Positions 1 through 8,684 of a stretch of DNA of 64,000 bases are shown here, in pieces. The notes below the pieces were generated by a model. The model had not been told where the DNA came from and searched no databases. It worked only from the letters and a program-made list of their open reading frames with translations. Source of the stretch: Ardenticatenaceae bacterium (GTDB lineage Bacteria; Chloroflexota; Anaerolineae; Promineifilales; Promineifilaceae). Every line of letters starts with the position of its first letter. Within the stretch, counting starts at the first letter, position 1. The translations under genes and the position numbers were made by a program. The stretch covers positions 124,001 through 188,000 of the forward strand of contig WYBM01000098.1 in NCBI GenBank assembly GCA_011525915.1. Direction: 5' to 3'.

Positions 1-353
1 AAGGTGTTAAATTCGGAAGATGTATTGGACATGCCCACGGAAATCATGACAATACGGCCGTTGGCGTCTGGTTCCCCGGCGGCATTCAGGGGCACAATGG
101 TGGCCGCAATGGCCTGCCCGGCGGCTTCGTGGACTGGCGGGCGGTTGTTGCGGCCGTCAGGGTATAACCCTCCCGTGAATCCCGATGCCTGCCCATCCAG
201 GCGCACATACTCCCGCGTACCCAGGTCTGTCAGCGGTGTGCTGACAGGCAAAAAAGGGCCAACACAAAGCTCCTCCTGGGCCATCATGACTGTGGTGGGC
301 CAGGCCATCAGGGTGGCTATCATCAGAACGCTTAAAACATTTAGGGTTCGCAT
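1..353 (-). CDS. Secreted protein, N-terminal part (runs off left edge)
   Basis: Minus-strand reading frame starting with ATG at 353 and open to the window edge (117 codons), so it has no stop here. The product begins with a typical signal peptide (MRTLNVLSVLMIATLMAWP, cleavage probably after the TTVMMA stretch). The mature part contains GLYPDGRNNRPPVHEAAGQ and then a hydrophobic strand IVMISVGMSNTSSEF. I do not recognise a named family; the tone is that of an exported enzyme or binding protein. It is divergent from the TraB-like gene, with about 120 bp between them for two promoters. The plus-strand frame over the same bases has no protein-like character. Confidence 0.75.
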   Translation of the reverse strand, partial: MRTLNVLSVLMIATLMAWPTTVMMAQEELCVGPFLPVSTPLTDLGTREYVRLDGQASGFTGGLYPDGRNNRPPVHEAAGQAIAATIVPLNAAGEPDANGRIVMISVGMSNTSSEFNT

Positions 354-471
354 GAGGTCACCGGATTTTAACTGACACACCTTAATGGTTCAATTAGATT
401 TCGACGCATAGGGTGTAAAAATAAGGAATTGCAGGATAATTGACCCAGCCAACAGACAAGGATACGGCATC

Positions 472-1671
472 ATGGAAGAACAATTAACAAAAAATGAATC
501 ATTTGAATACCCTGCCGATGTGGTGTTTGTGACGGTAAACGGCCGTACCTTTATTATTGTGGGTACGGCGCACATTTCTCAGGAATCCACTGACCTGGTG
601 CGCCAGGTGATCGAACGTGAACAACCTGATGTGGTCTGTGTAGAATTAGACGAACAACGTTACAAAACGCTCTCTGATCAGCATCGTTGGGAATCGCTGG
701 ACCTGCGCCAGGTTATCCGCCAGAAGCAGCTGATGACACTCATCATCAACCTGCTGCTTTCTTCTTACCAGAAGCGGTTGGGGCAAAAGTTGGGGGTCAC
801 CCCAGGCACGGAACTGTTAGAAGCCACCAAAGCGGCCGAAGCATTGGGCATCCCCGTGGCCCTGGTAGACCGGGACGTGCGCATCACCCTGCGCCGTGCC
901 TGGAACTCTATGTCTTTCTGGGAGAAGACGAAGTTGATGAGTTCTGGCTTTATAGGCGCGTTTGAAGGTGAAGAAATCTCTGAAGAAAAGCTGGCCGAAC
1001 TGCGCCAGACCGATGTGCTTACCGAGTTGATGAACGAGCTTGGTCACTTTATGCCCGTTCTCAAAATGGTGCTTATTAACGAGCGTGATACCTACATCAC
1101 CCAGAAAACACGGGAAACGGTTGGAGAAAAGATAGTGGTTGTGGTAGGCGCCGGGCACGTGAACGGCATTTGCCAACTGTTGCCGGCCGGCCAGCCAGCA
1201 GACCTGGCGCCGTTGGAAGAAGTACCCCCCGGTTCCAACGTAGCGAAGATCATTGGCTGGGGCATCCCCCTTCTCATTGTGAGCGCTATTCTTTACATTG
1301 CCGTGACCCAAGGTGCCGCCGCAGCTGGGGAAAATGCTGCTTACTGGTTTCTGGCGAATGCCATCCCCACGGCCGTGGGCGCCGTTCTGGCGCTGGCGCA
1401 CCCGGCGACGATCATCGCCTCTTTCCTGGCCGCCCCGTTTACAAGCCTGACACCGGTTATTGGTGCTGGTTATGTGGCTGCCCTGGTGCAGGTGTACATG
1501 AAACCCCCTACCGTCAAAGAGCTGCAAAGCGCCGGTGAGGACGCCGGAAAACTAAAACGTTGGTGGCAAAATAAACTGCTGCGGGTATTGCTGGTATTTA
1601 TCCTCACTACCATCGGCAGCCTGACAGGGACAGTGCTGGGCGCCAGTGAAATTTTCTCCAACCTGTTCTAG
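472..1671 (+). CDS. TraB/PrgY-family membrane protein
   Basis: 399 residues. The N-terminal domain carries the TraB/PrgY signature: GTAHIS near residue 32, then PDVVCVELDEQRY near residue 60, and later VVVVGAGHVNGI. The conserved Gly/His/Glu positions are thought to make this a metal-dependent peptidase-like fold; PrgY is known for removing a peptide pheromone. The last third has about four hydrophobic segments (from KIIGWGIPLLIVSAILYIAV onward), so the protein is an integral membrane protein with a cytosolic or extracytoplasmic TraB domain. AAGGA lies about 9 nt upstream of the ATG. The substrate cannot be told from sequence. Confidence 0.88.
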   Translation: MEEQLTKNESFEYPADVVFVTVNGRTFIIVGTAHISQESTDLVRQVIEREQPDVVCVELDEQRYKTLSDQHRWESLDLRQVIRQKQLMTLIINLLLSSYQKRLGQKLGVTPGTELLEATKAAEALGIPVALVDRDVRITLRRAWNSMSFWEKTKLMSSGFIGAFEGEEISEEKLAELRQTDVLTELMNELGHFMPVLKMVLINERDTYITQKTRETVGEKIVVVVGAGHVNGICQLLPAGQPADLAPLEEVPPGSNVAKIIGWGIPLLIVSAILYIAVTQGAAAAGENAAYWFLANAIPTAVGAVLALAHPATIIASFLAAPFTSLTPVIGAGYVAALVQVYMKPPTVKELQSAGEDAGKLKRWWQNKLLRVLLVFILTTIGSLTGTVLGASEIFSNLF

Positions 1672-1725
1672 AAAGTGCCCACCCAGGTGCCCGGTCTCTG
1701 AAACGGCAACGTGGAGAAGTTCAAC

Positions 1726-2553
1726 ATGCTATGGATAAAACGAATGGTGATTGGCCTGGCAGCGGCTGTGGGCATACTCATCTCCCTGTTTGCCGGGGTG
1801 ATCATCTATGACACTCTGTTTGGCATCAGCTCAACGGCGTATACCAATGTCACCTATAGTGACGCCGCCGGCCAGGAGCTGCATGGTTACCTGGCGCTGC
1901 CGCCAGGGGAAGGGCCGCATCCGGCTGTGCTGCTTATCCATGAATGGTGGGGGCTCAATGAAGGGATGACAGTTTTGGCCGAGGCTCTGGCTCAAGAAGG
2001 GTATGTGGTGCTGGCGGCTGATGCGTATCGTGGGAATGTGACGAATAAAATCCCGCGTGCGCTCTACCTGCGGCTGACAACGCCGGAAGCGCAGGTGTTT
2101 AATGATGTAGACGCAGCCCTGGCGTATTTGTTAAGCCGGGAAGATGTCGACGCAGCACGGGTGGCCTCGATGGGCTTTTGTTTTGGCGGCGGCCATTCAC
2201 TACAATTGGGAATGCGCCGGTCAGAAAACCTGGCCCTGACGATCTTGTATTATGGTGCCGTGGTGACAGAGCCTGAACTGCTGCGGCCGTTGACCGACAA
2301 TCAGCCGGTTCTAGGTATCTTTGGCGCTGAAGACGCCTCTATTCCTACCGCTGACGTGCTGGAATTTGAAGCGGCCCTCAACAGCCTGAATATCCCCAAC
2401 GAAATTACCATTTATGAAGGTGTTGGCCACGCCTTTCTGACCGTGGAAAATTATAATGAGCCAGGCAAAGCCGGTGACGCCTGGCGGCAAACTGTAGCGT
2501 TCCTGGAAGCTAATCTGAAGGACAACAATGGCTTGAAGGAGAATGACGAATGA
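1726..2553 (+). CDS. Dienelactone hydrolase family protein, membrane-anchored
   Basis: Alpha/beta hydrolase of the dienelactone hydrolase family, 275 residues from the ATG at 1726, which has GGAG 9 nt upstream; a GTG at 1711 in the same frame is less likely. An N-terminal hydrophobic segment (VIGLAAAVGILISLFAGVII) anchors or exports it. Family landmarks are present: HEWWG with the activating Glu, nucleophile Cys in GFCFGG (about residue 152), Asp in FGAEDASIP (about 203) and His in GVGHAF (about 235). Its stop overlaps the start of the molybdopterin oxidoreductase by 4 nt (ATGA), so the two are translationally coupled. Natural substrate unknown. Confidence 0.9.
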   Translation: MLWIKRMVIGLAAAVGILISLFAGVIIYDTLFGISSTAYTNVTYSDAAGQELHGYLALPPGEGPHPAVLLIHEWWGLNEGMTVLAEALAQEGYVVLAADAYRGNVTNKIPRALYLRLTTPEAQVFNDVDAALAYLLSREDVDAARVASMGFCFGGGHSLQLGMRRSENLALTILYYGAVVTEPELLRPLTDNQPVLGIFGAEDASIPTADVLEFEAALNSLNIPNEITIYEGVGHAFLTVENYNEPGKAGDAWRQTVAFLEANLKDNNGLKENDE

Positions 2554-4748
2554 CTCACCCCTCCCCACAAACCCACTACCGTACCTGTAACCTGTGTGAA
2601 GCGATGTGCGGCCTGGAAATTAAGGCAGCAGGTGACCAAATCCTTTCTATTCGTGGTGATAAGGATGACCCGTTCAGCCGGGGCCACATCTGCCCGAAGG
2701 CCACCGCCCTGGAAGATATCTATCATGATCCTGACCGTCTGAAGTACCCGGTGCGGCGCACGGCCCACGGCTGGGAACGCCTCAGTTGGGAAGAGGCATT
2801 GTCGGAAGTGGTCACCAATATCCAGCGCATTCAGGCGGCCCACGGCCGTAACGCTATAGGCATTTACCTGGGCAACCCCAACGTTCACAACCTGGGCCTC
2901 ATTCTGTACAATGCCCCCTTCATCCGCAGCCTCAAGACCAAAAACCGCTTCTCGGCCACTTCGGTGGACCAACTGCCGCACCAGTTTGCGGCGTACCTCA
3001 TGTTTGGCCACCAACTGCTCTTTCCGGTGCCCGATGTTGACCGCACCCATTACTTTCTGATGCTGGGGGCCAACCCGCTGGCCTCCAACGGCAGCCTGAT
3101 GACCGCTGCGGGCATTGAAAACCGACTGAAGGCGCTGCAAAAACGAGGCGGTAAATTGGTGGTGATCGATCCGCGGCAGACGGAAACGGCCGTCCTGGCC
3201 GATGAACATCATTTCATCCAACCCGGCACCGATGCCCTTTTCCTGCTGGCCCTTATCCACACGCTGTTTGCTGAAGGGCTGGTAAAACCAGGGCGGCTGG
3301 CCGAATTTACCGATGGCTTTGAGGCGGTTGAAAAGCTTGCTGCCGACTTTGCGCCAGAGACCGCCGCGGCGCATACCGGTATTTCCGCCGCGACCACACG
3401 GCAGATAGCGCAGGATTTGGCGGCAGCGGCAAGTGGGGTGGTCTACGGCCGTATGGGTGTCTCTACCCAAAAATTTGGCGGCCTGTGCCAATGGCTCATT
3501 AACGTGCTTAATATTCTCACCGGAAATATGGACGCGCCCGGCGGCGCCATGTTCACCCTGCCGGCCATAGACGTGGTAGGGTTGACAACGCTCACCGGGC
3601 AAACAGGTAATGTGGGCCGTGCCCACAGCCGCGTGCGCGGCCTGCCGGCCATCGGCGGTGAATTCCCGGCAGCGGCCCTGGCCGAAGAGATCCTGACGCC
3701 TGGCGAAGGGCAAATTCGGGGTATGGTCACGGTGGCCGGAAACCCGGTGCTGTCTACCCCCAACGGCGGGCAGCTTGATCAGGCGCTGGCGCAGCTTGAT
3801 TTTATGGTGGCCATTGACATCTACATCAACGAAACAACCCGCCACGCTAACATCATCTTGCCGACGACCACCGGCCTGGAAACGGAGCATTATGACCTGG
3901 TTTTTCACTTGCTGGCCGTGCGCAACACGGCTAAATATGCGCCCGCCCTCTTTGAACCAGCCGAAGGAATGTGGCATGATTGGCAAGTGTTACGTGAACT
4001 GCGTAACCGTCTGGAAGGCACAGATAAGGTCGATCGCACCTCCATCCCCGGCAAGTTTGACTTCCAAAAGCGGCTGCCGCCCGCCAAGATTTTAGACCTG
4101 GCGCTGCGTTTTGGGCCGTATGGGGCGCATGCGTTTAACGGCCGTATCACCGGCCACAACCTTACCCTGGCCAAACTAAAACGCGCTCCCCACGGCATTG
4201 ATCTGGGGCCGCTGCAGCCCATCCTTAAAGAGCGGTTGGTGACACCCAACCGCCGTATTGTTCTGGTGCCGGAGCCGCTGCTGGCCGACCTGGCACGGCT
4301 CAAGGAACATTTCTTTTCCAGCAATGGCCAGCCTTCCGGCAGCGGCCAGCCTTCCGCCTACAATTTACGTCTCATTGGCCGTCGCCAACTGCGCAGCAAT
4401 AATTCCTGGATGCACAACGTGCCCCGGCTGGTAAAAGGCAAAGAACGCTGTACGCTGTTGATGCACCCGGCAGACGCCACGGCGCGCCAGATCAGCCATG
4501 GGCAGATGGTGACCGTTTCCTCGCGGGTGGGGCAGGTACAGCTGCCGGTAGAAGTCAGCGAGACAATGATGCCAGGGGTGGTGAGTATCCCCCATGGCTG
4601 GGGCCACGGCCGTACGGCCGTCCAACTCACCGTCGCCCAGGCTCACCCCGGTGTCTCTATCAACGATCTCACGGATGAATGTGAACTGGATGACCTGACA
4701 GGCAATGCCGCCTTCAGTGGTGTGCCCGTTGCGGTGACTGGCCTTTGA
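2550..4748 (+). CDS. Molybdopterin-dependent oxidoreductase (formate dehydrogenase/nitrate reductase superfamily)
   Basis: 732 residues, close to the size of the catalytic subunits of Mo/W-bisPGD enzymes. The N-terminus has the [4Fe-4S] ligands C-N-L-C-E-A-M-C plus a fourth Cys in GHICPKA. Then come VVIDPRQTETA, a nucleotide-binding stretch typical of the family, VTVAGNPVLSTPNG, and the C-terminal cofactor-binding domain (SIPHGWGHG, LTDECELDDLTGNAAFSGVP). There is no Tat signal and no Sec/Cys codon oddity at the active-site region that I can identify, so the protein is probably cytoplasmic and the donor/acceptor is unclear. A short direct duplication makes the NGQPSGSGQPSAY loop around residue 600. 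Coupled by ATGA to the hydrolase upstream. Confidence 0.9.
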   Translation: MTHPSPQTHYRTCNLCEAMCGLEIKAAGDQILSIRGDKDDPFSRGHICPKATALEDIYHDPDRLKYPVRRTAHGWERLSWEEALSEVVTNIQRIQAAHGRNAIGIYLGNPNVHNLGLILYNAPFIRSLKTKNRFSATSVDQLPHQFAAYLMFGHQLLFPVPDVDRTHYFLMLGANPLASNGSLMTAAGIENRLKALQKRGGKLVVIDPRQTETAVLADEHHFIQPGTDALFLLALIHTLFAEGLVKPGRLAEFTDGFEAVEKLAADFAPETAAAHTGISAATTRQIAQDLAAAASGVVYGRMGVSTQKFGGLCQWLINVLNILTGNMDAPGGAMFTLPAIDVVGLTTLTGQTGNVGRAHSRVRGLPAIGGEFPAAALAEEILTPGEGQIRGMVTVAGNPVLSTPNGGQLDQALAQLDFMVAIDIYINETTRHANIILPTTTGLETEHYDLVFHLLAVRNTAKYAPALFEPAEGMWHDWQVLRELRNRLEGTDKVDRTSIPGKFDFQKRLPPAKILDLALRFGPYGAHAFNGRITGHNLTLAKLKRAPHGIDLGPLQPILKERLVTPNRRIVLVPEPLLADLARLKEHFFSSNGQPSGSGQPSAYNLRLIGRRQLRSNNSWMHNVPRLVKGKERCTLLMHPADATARQISHGQMVTVSSRVGQVQLPVEVSETMMPGVVSIPHGWGHGRTAVQLTVAQAHPGVSINDLTDECELDDLTGNAAFSGVPVAVTGL

Positions 4749-4808
4749 GAAAATGCACCATTGGCCATTTTGACCATATTACCAACAACTTTAAGGATGA
4801 CCTAACCC

Positions 4809-5750
4809 ATGAAACGCTATACAAAGTGGCTTTGGTTACTGGCTACAACCGTAACGCTGGCAGCATGCGCCGGGGCTGTGCCAGTCACGCCCTCCCCGGT
4901 CATTGTCAGGGGCGCTCCATCCACAGCTGCGCCCATACGCCCCAGCCAGGCTATGACCGCCACGGCCGCCGCGGCTTATCCGCCCCCTGATAGTTACACA
5001 TTGGGGAACCTGCCAGGCGGAGCAGAGGCCTACCCCGGATCAACGGCCGTACCACTTTTCTCTTATCGTATTATCAACCAGTATCCCCATGACCCGACGG
5101 CGTTTACCCAAGGGCTGGTTTACCTGGCAGATGAGTTTTATGAGAGCACGGGCCTGTACGGCCAATCCTCTCTGCGGCGTATCAGGCCGGACACCGGCGA
5201 AGTGCTGCAAATGCTGGCCATGCCAGAGCAGTTTTTTGGTGAGGGAGTTGTAATCTGGCAAGATAGGATTATCCAGATCACCTGGAAAGAGCACACCGCC
5301 TTTGTCTACGACCGGGAAACATTTGAAATCATAGGCGAACATGCTTATGACACCGAGGGATGGGGCATTACCCACGACGGCCGTCAGCTTATTATGAGTG
5401 ATGGCAGCAGCACCCTGTTCTTCCGTGACCCGGAAACTTTTGCGGAAACAGGCCGGGTGCAGGTGTGGGATGGTGACACGGCCGTCACGCAGCTCAATGA
5501 GCTGGAATACGTTAACGGTGAAGTGTGGGCTAACATCTGGCACACTGACAGCATCGCCCGTATTGACCCGAAAACCGGTCAGGTGGTGGGCTGGGTTGAC
5601 CTGACTGGTTTGCTAGACGGCCTAGAGATAACCCAGGCTGTTGATGTGTTGAACGGCATTGCCTATGATGCCGCCGGTAATCGCCTGTTTGTTACCGGCA
5701 AGTTGTGGCCGGCCCTGTTTGAAATTGAGGTTGTACCGGTTGATTCGTAA
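4809..5750 (+). CDS. Glutaminyl-peptide cyclotransferase (plant-type), lipoprotein
   Basis: 313 residues. Lipoprotein signal with lipobox LAAC at about residue 20, then a Pro/Ala-rich linker of about 50 residues, then a propeller domain of the plant/bacterial glutaminyl cyclase family (PF05096 type). Signatures are YPHDPTAFTQGLVY, ESTGLYGQSSLR, FGEGV, YDTEGWGITHDG, LIMSDGSS, LNELEYVNGEVWANIW and LNGIAYD. The enzyme turns N-terminal glutamine into pyroglutamate, here presumably on exported peptides at the outer face of the membrane. It starts 60 bp after the oxidoreductase gene on the same strand. Confidence 0.9.
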   Translation: MKRYTKWLWLLATTVTLAACAGAVPVTPSPVIVRGAPSTAAPIRPSQAMTATAAAAYPPPDSYTLGNLPGGAEAYPGSTAVPLFSYRIINQYPHDPTAFTQGLVYLADEFYESTGLYGQSSLRRIRPDTGEVLQMLAMPEQFFGEGVVIWQDRIIQITWKEHTAFVYDRETFEIIGEHAYDTEGWGITHDGRQLIMSDGSSTLFFRDPETFAETGRVQVWDGDTAVTQLNELEYVNGEVWANIWHTDSIARIDPKTGQVVGWVDLTGLLDGLEITQAVDVLNGIAYDAAGNRLFVTGKLWPALFEIEVVPVDS

Positions 5751-5784
5751 TGTGCCTACCTGAAACGGGAGATAACAAGGAAAC

Positions 5785-6837
5785 ATGAACCTTCACGAAC
5801 ACCTGACCATTCGCCCCATTCACCCGGATGATGCCGCTGACCAATACGCCATGGTGACCCATCCACAGGTCGCGGTGACATTGATGCAGCTTCCTACCAT
5901 GGAGTTGTCCCAGACACAAAGCTGGATCCAGGAATCTAAGCCGGGTGCCCATCGCCTGGTGGCTGATTGGCACGGCCGGGTCATTGGCTCTGTGGGCGTG
6001 CGCCAGGCACAGAACCCCCGCCTGGCACACAGTGGTAAACTGGGCCTGATGGTGCATCCTGATTTCTGGGGGCAGGGGGTGGGCACTGCTTTAATGGCGG
6101 CGGCGTTGGATCTGGCCGACAACTGGTTAGATGTACGGCGTCTGGAACTGGAAGTGTACACTCATAATGCGGCCGCCATTCACCTGTATGAGAAGTTTAG
6201 CTTTGCCCTTGAGGGCACCAAGCAAAAGGCCGTTTTTGGCGACGGCCGTTACTTTGACGCCCACATCATGGCCCGACTGCGTCACGCTGAGTTGTATACG
6301 GCCCAACCGTCGCCACCAGTACGGCTGGTCAGCAAACAACCCCCGGCCGCGGCTGTCATTCGCACCCCCCGCTACCCGGATGATCTGAATGATCTTTACC
6401 ACACCTTTCGTCAGCCAGAAGTCAGCCGCACCACCTTACAGCTGCCCAGCCAGGAGATCAGTAAAACACGGCAGCGGCTGCAAGAAACTGTCACGGGGTT
6501 GTACCGGTACGTGGCCGAAGTAGACGGCCGTGTAGTAGGCATGGCCACCCTGTACCAGCGGCAAAACCCGCGGGAACGTCACGCCGCCAGCCTGGCCATG
6601 ATGGTGCACCCAGACTATTGGGGACGGGGGATTGGCTCGCAACTGCTAGATGCCCTGGTGAAGCTGGCCGATAACTGGCTGCAGCTGGCACGCATTGAAC
6701 TGGAAGTGAATACAGACAATACGGCCGGGGTGCGCTTGTATGAAAAGTTCGGCTTTACCATTGAAGGCACCCACAAACTGCATGCTTATGGTGACGGCCG
6801 TATGGCAGACAGCTATTTTATGGCCCGCATTCGTTAG
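5785..6837 (+). CDS. Tandem two-domain GNAT N-acetyltransferase
   Basis: 350 residues made of two homologous GNAT domains (about 1-165 and 185-350). Each has the acetyl-CoA loop (MVHPDFWGQGVGTALM and MMVHPDYWGRGIGSQLL), followed by LADNWLDVRRLELEVYTHN / LADNWLQLARIELEVNTDN, and ends in YEKFGF...G.. .DG.. ...MAR. The RimJ/RimL-type subfamily is the best match; substrate unknown. Both halves retain the motif A glycine pattern, so both may bind acetyl-CoA. The gene looks like an internal duplication and fusion. ACAAGGA lies just before the ATG. Confidence 0.88.
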   Translation: MNLHEHLTIRPIHPDDAADQYAMVTHPQVAVTLMQLPTMELSQTQSWIQESKPGAHRLVADWHGRVIGSVGVRQAQNPRLAHSGKLGLMVHPDFWGQGVGTALMAAALDLADNWLDVRRLELEVYTHNAAAIHLYEKFSFALEGTKQKAVFGDGRYFDAHIMARLRHAELYTAQPSPPVRLVSKQPPAAAVIRTPRYPDDLNDLYHTFRQPEVSRTTLQLPSQEISKTRQRLQETVTGLYRYVAEVDGRVVGMATLYQRQNPRERHAASLAMMVHPDYWGRGIGSQLLDALVKLADNWLQLARIELEVNTDNTAGVRLYEKFGFTIEGTHKLHAYGDGRMADSYFMARIR

Positions 6838-6847
6838 GTCATGAACC

Positions 6848-7765
6848 CTATGACAAAAGCTGTCCCAGCCCTAGCAGAAAGTCAAACAGCAGGGCGATAA
6901 TGACCATTTGCTTAAGCAGAGGGTTCAGTCGGCGGGGATCATCGGTGCGGGTGACGGCCGTGGCCTGCCACAATAATGGTGGCGCTGCCAGTACAAACAA
7001 AAACTGCCAGAGAGATTGATACATAAGCGCCGCGAACAACCCGGCCAGCACAAAGGCCATGATCAGCAAGCACCAGTGGTAAATGCGGGCCCGTTCCGGC
7101 CCCAGGCGTACCGGTATGCTGTTTTTCCCTGCCTGCCTGTCTGACTCAATGTCCCGAATATTGTTGACGTTAAGCACGGCCACTGCCAGCAGCCCGGCGC
7201 TGGTAGCTGGCAAGAACAGCTCCCAGTAAAGGGTGTGTGTCTGCAAAAAATAGGTGCCCAGCACCCCCACCCAGCCAAAAAAAACGAGGACAAATACATC
7301 ACCCAGTCCGGCATACCCATAAGGATTGCTGCCGGCGGTATAATTGACCGCCGCCCAGATAGCTGCCCCCCCCAAGAACAAAAAGAGCAGTATCAGCGGC
7401 AGCGCCTGCAGACCAAAGGCCACTACGATCAGTGCCAGCCCAGACACGGCCGAGAGCGCGCCAAACAGTATCATGGCCTGCTTCATGGCCGGGGCAGAAA
7501 TAGCACCAGATTGCACGGCCCGCGGTGGGCCGGCGCGGGCCGCATGGTCGGCGCCATGAACCGAGTCGCCATAATCATTGGCCAGGTTAGAGAGAATTTG
7601 CAGCAGCACGGCCGTGATCACACACAACCCTACCACCGGCCACTTTAAGGCCCCTGCTGCCGCCGCCAAAAACGCGCCTAACATGATGCAGGCCAAGGCC
7701 AGCGGCAGGGTACGCAGCCGCATGGCCCCCACCCAGGCTTTGCGTTTGTCTTGTATTGTTACCAT
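6848..7765 (-). CDS. menA: 1,4-dihydroxy-2-naphthoate polyprenyltransferase
   Basis: UbiA-superfamily prenyltransferase of the MenA branch, 305 residues from the ATG at 7765 (MVTIQDKRKAWVGAMRLRT). A longer in-frame start at 7849 would overlap the small secreted gene upstream and adds non-membrane sequence, so I prefer the shorter one. It has about eight or nine membrane segments. Motif I is NDYGDSVHGAD and motif II is RDIESDRQAGKNSIPVRLG, the Asp-rich diphosphate/Mg sites. The enzyme attaches the isoprenoid tail to DHNA in menaquinone biosynthesis at the membrane. Other men genes are not in this window. Confidence 0.93.
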   Translation of the reverse strand: MVTIQDKRKAWVGAMRLRTLPLALACIMLGAFLAAAAGALKWPVVGLCVITAVLLQILSNLANDYGDSVHGADHAARAGPPRAVQSGAISAPAMKQAMILFGALSAVSGLALIVVAFGLQALPLILLFLFLGGAAIWAAVNYTAGSNPYGYAGLGDVFVLVFFGWVGVLGTYFLQTHTLYWELFLPATSAGLLAVAVLNVNNIRDIESDRQAGKNSIPVRLGPERARIYHWCLLIMAFVLAGLFAALMYQSLWQFLFVLAAPPLLWQATAVTRTDDPRRLNPLLKQMVIIALLFDFLLGLGQLLS

Positions 7766-7787
7766 ATGCCGGATTATAGCGGCGAAG

Positions 7788-7913
7788 CTATGGTTTCCAA
7801 ATGGCCGGCAGGTAAACCCGCCAGCCCGGTGAGGGTGGGGCGTCGTCATCCAGAATGGTGCCCACGGCCGTCAACGGCAGCATCACCAGCAGGCATACGG
7901 TCAATCGTTTCAT
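7788..7913 (-). CDS. 41-residue secreted peptide with YLP tail
   Basis: A very small gene. GGAGG stands 7 nt before the ATG at 7913. The product starts with a signal peptide (MKRLTVCLLVMLPLTAVG), leaving a short mature part TILDDDAPPSPGWR followed by VYLPAIWKP. The C-terminal VYLP plus hydrophobic plus basic pattern is shared with two large secreted proteins in this window (ends at 16397 and 47500). It lies 22 bp before menA on the same strand. Function unknown. It could also be a remnant of a larger secreted protein that kept only its two ends. Confidence 0.6.
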   Translation of the reverse strand: MKRLTVCLLVMLPLTAVGTILDDDAPPSPGWRVYLPAIWKP

Positions 7914-8038
7914 GGGTAACCTCCATATAGGCGGGCACAAACTGGAAATATCATGCCTTTTATTGTCAACGGCCGTCATTTTACCGGAGGAGTGTCAAAG
8001 TGGGTACAAAAAGGCTTGGCAAACGGCCGTAAATGATG

Positions 8039-8080
8039 TATCATCTGATGATATACCCCACCCCCTGCGGGGGGGGGATA
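8039..8080. promoter_or_regulatory. CsoR-type copper operator upstream of csoR
   Basis: Two adjacent elements sit just before csoR. First, a perfect palindrome TATCATC-T-GATGATA at 8039-8053. Second, a C-run/G-run inverted repeat, TATACCCCACCCCC then TGC then nine G and ATA (8052-8080), matching the known architecture of CsoR operators (TACCC...GGGTA with C/G tracts). The position suggests autoregulation of the csoR-copZ-copA unit by copper. Confidence 0.65.
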
Positions 8081-8092
8081 AAGGTGAACCAG

Positions 8093-8371
8093 ATGGACGA
8101 CACAACCAAAAAAGCGGTAAGCCAACGTTTAGCCAGCGCCGCCGGCCATATTAAAGGTATTGAACGCATGGTGGCCGAAGACACCTACTGCATTGATGTC
8201 ATTAAACAAATTCAAGCTGTACAGGCCGCCCTCAACCGGGTGAGTACGCTGATCCTTGATAATCATTTGCAGACCTGTGTCACCACGGCCATTCAAGGCG
8301 ATGATCCCAATGAACGGCAGCGTGTCTTAAACGAAGTCACCAGCGTTTTTGATGTGTCGAATAGAATTTAA
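8093..8371 (+). CDS. csoR: CsoR-family copper-sensing repressor
   Basis: 93 residues from the ATG at 8093 (MDDTTKKAVSQRL). All-helical DUF156/CsoR fold with the three copper ligands of the family: Cys in EDTYCIDV, His in LDNHLQTC and Cys four residues later (Cys-His-Cys pattern). CsoR proteins repress copper efflux genes and let go when Cu(I) binds. The operator-like G/C-tract repeat lies immediately upstream and the copper chaperone and ATPase genes follow on the same strand. An earlier in-frame start at 8033 would run through the operator and is unlikely. Confidence 0.93.
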   Translation: MDDTTKKAVSQRLASAAGHIKGIERMVAEDTYCIDVIKQIQAVQAALNRVSTLILDNHLQTCVTTAIQGDDPNERQRVLNEVTSVFDVSNRI

Positions 8372-8441
8372 TGGAGGCGGAAGATCAGTTAATCTCTGCA
8401 TCTTTAAGCGCCAATCTTTGACTGTTAAGGAGCATAACCTC

Positions 8442-8663
8442 ATGACAACCAAAACTTTTACCGTCCCCAATATTAGCTGTGGTCACTGCACCCATACCAT
8501 TGAGATGGAACTGGGTGAACTGGCTGGTGTGACCAGTGTGAAAGCAGTGCAAGAGAACAAGCAGGTCACGGTGAACTGGCAGGAACCAGCCACCTGGGAG
8601 CAAATTCAGGCTGTGCTGCAAGAGATCAACTACCCACCTGAAGGGCTGATTCAAATTCAATAA
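8442..8663 (+). CDS. copZ: Copper chaperone, heavy-metal-associated domain
   Basis: 73 residues, a single HMA domain (ferredoxin-like beta-alpha-beta fold) with the Cu(I) site ISCGHCTHTIE (CxxC). TAAGGAG is 10 nt before the ATG. It is placed between csoR and the copper ATPase, as is usual for CopZ, which hands Cu(I) to the ATPase in the cytoplasm. Confidence 0.92.
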   Translation: MTTKTFTVPNISCGHCTHTIEMELGELAGVTSVKAVQENKQVTVNWQEPATWEQIQAVLQEINYPPEGLIQIQ

Positions 8664-8684
8664 CCGGAGGTTTGGGTAAACCCC

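Noticed and set aside
4-375. Plus-strand open frame over the left edge
   Set aside because: Its product is low in structure and rich in Pro/Arg/Ser; the minus strand of the same bases encodes a clean signal peptide and protein.
817-1527. Minus-strand frame opposite the TraB-like gene
   Set aside because: Composition typical of an antisense shadow; no ribosome site or known domain.
2451-3986. Long minus-strand frame (511 codons) opposite the molybdopterin gene
   Set aside because: It is a GC-driven shadow: rich in His, Arg and Gln, no motif, and the plus strand has a full set of family motifs.
4325-4356. Short direct repeat in the molybdopterin gene as a mobile element
   Set aside because: It is just an 18-bp in-frame duplication giving a Gly/Ser/Pro loop.
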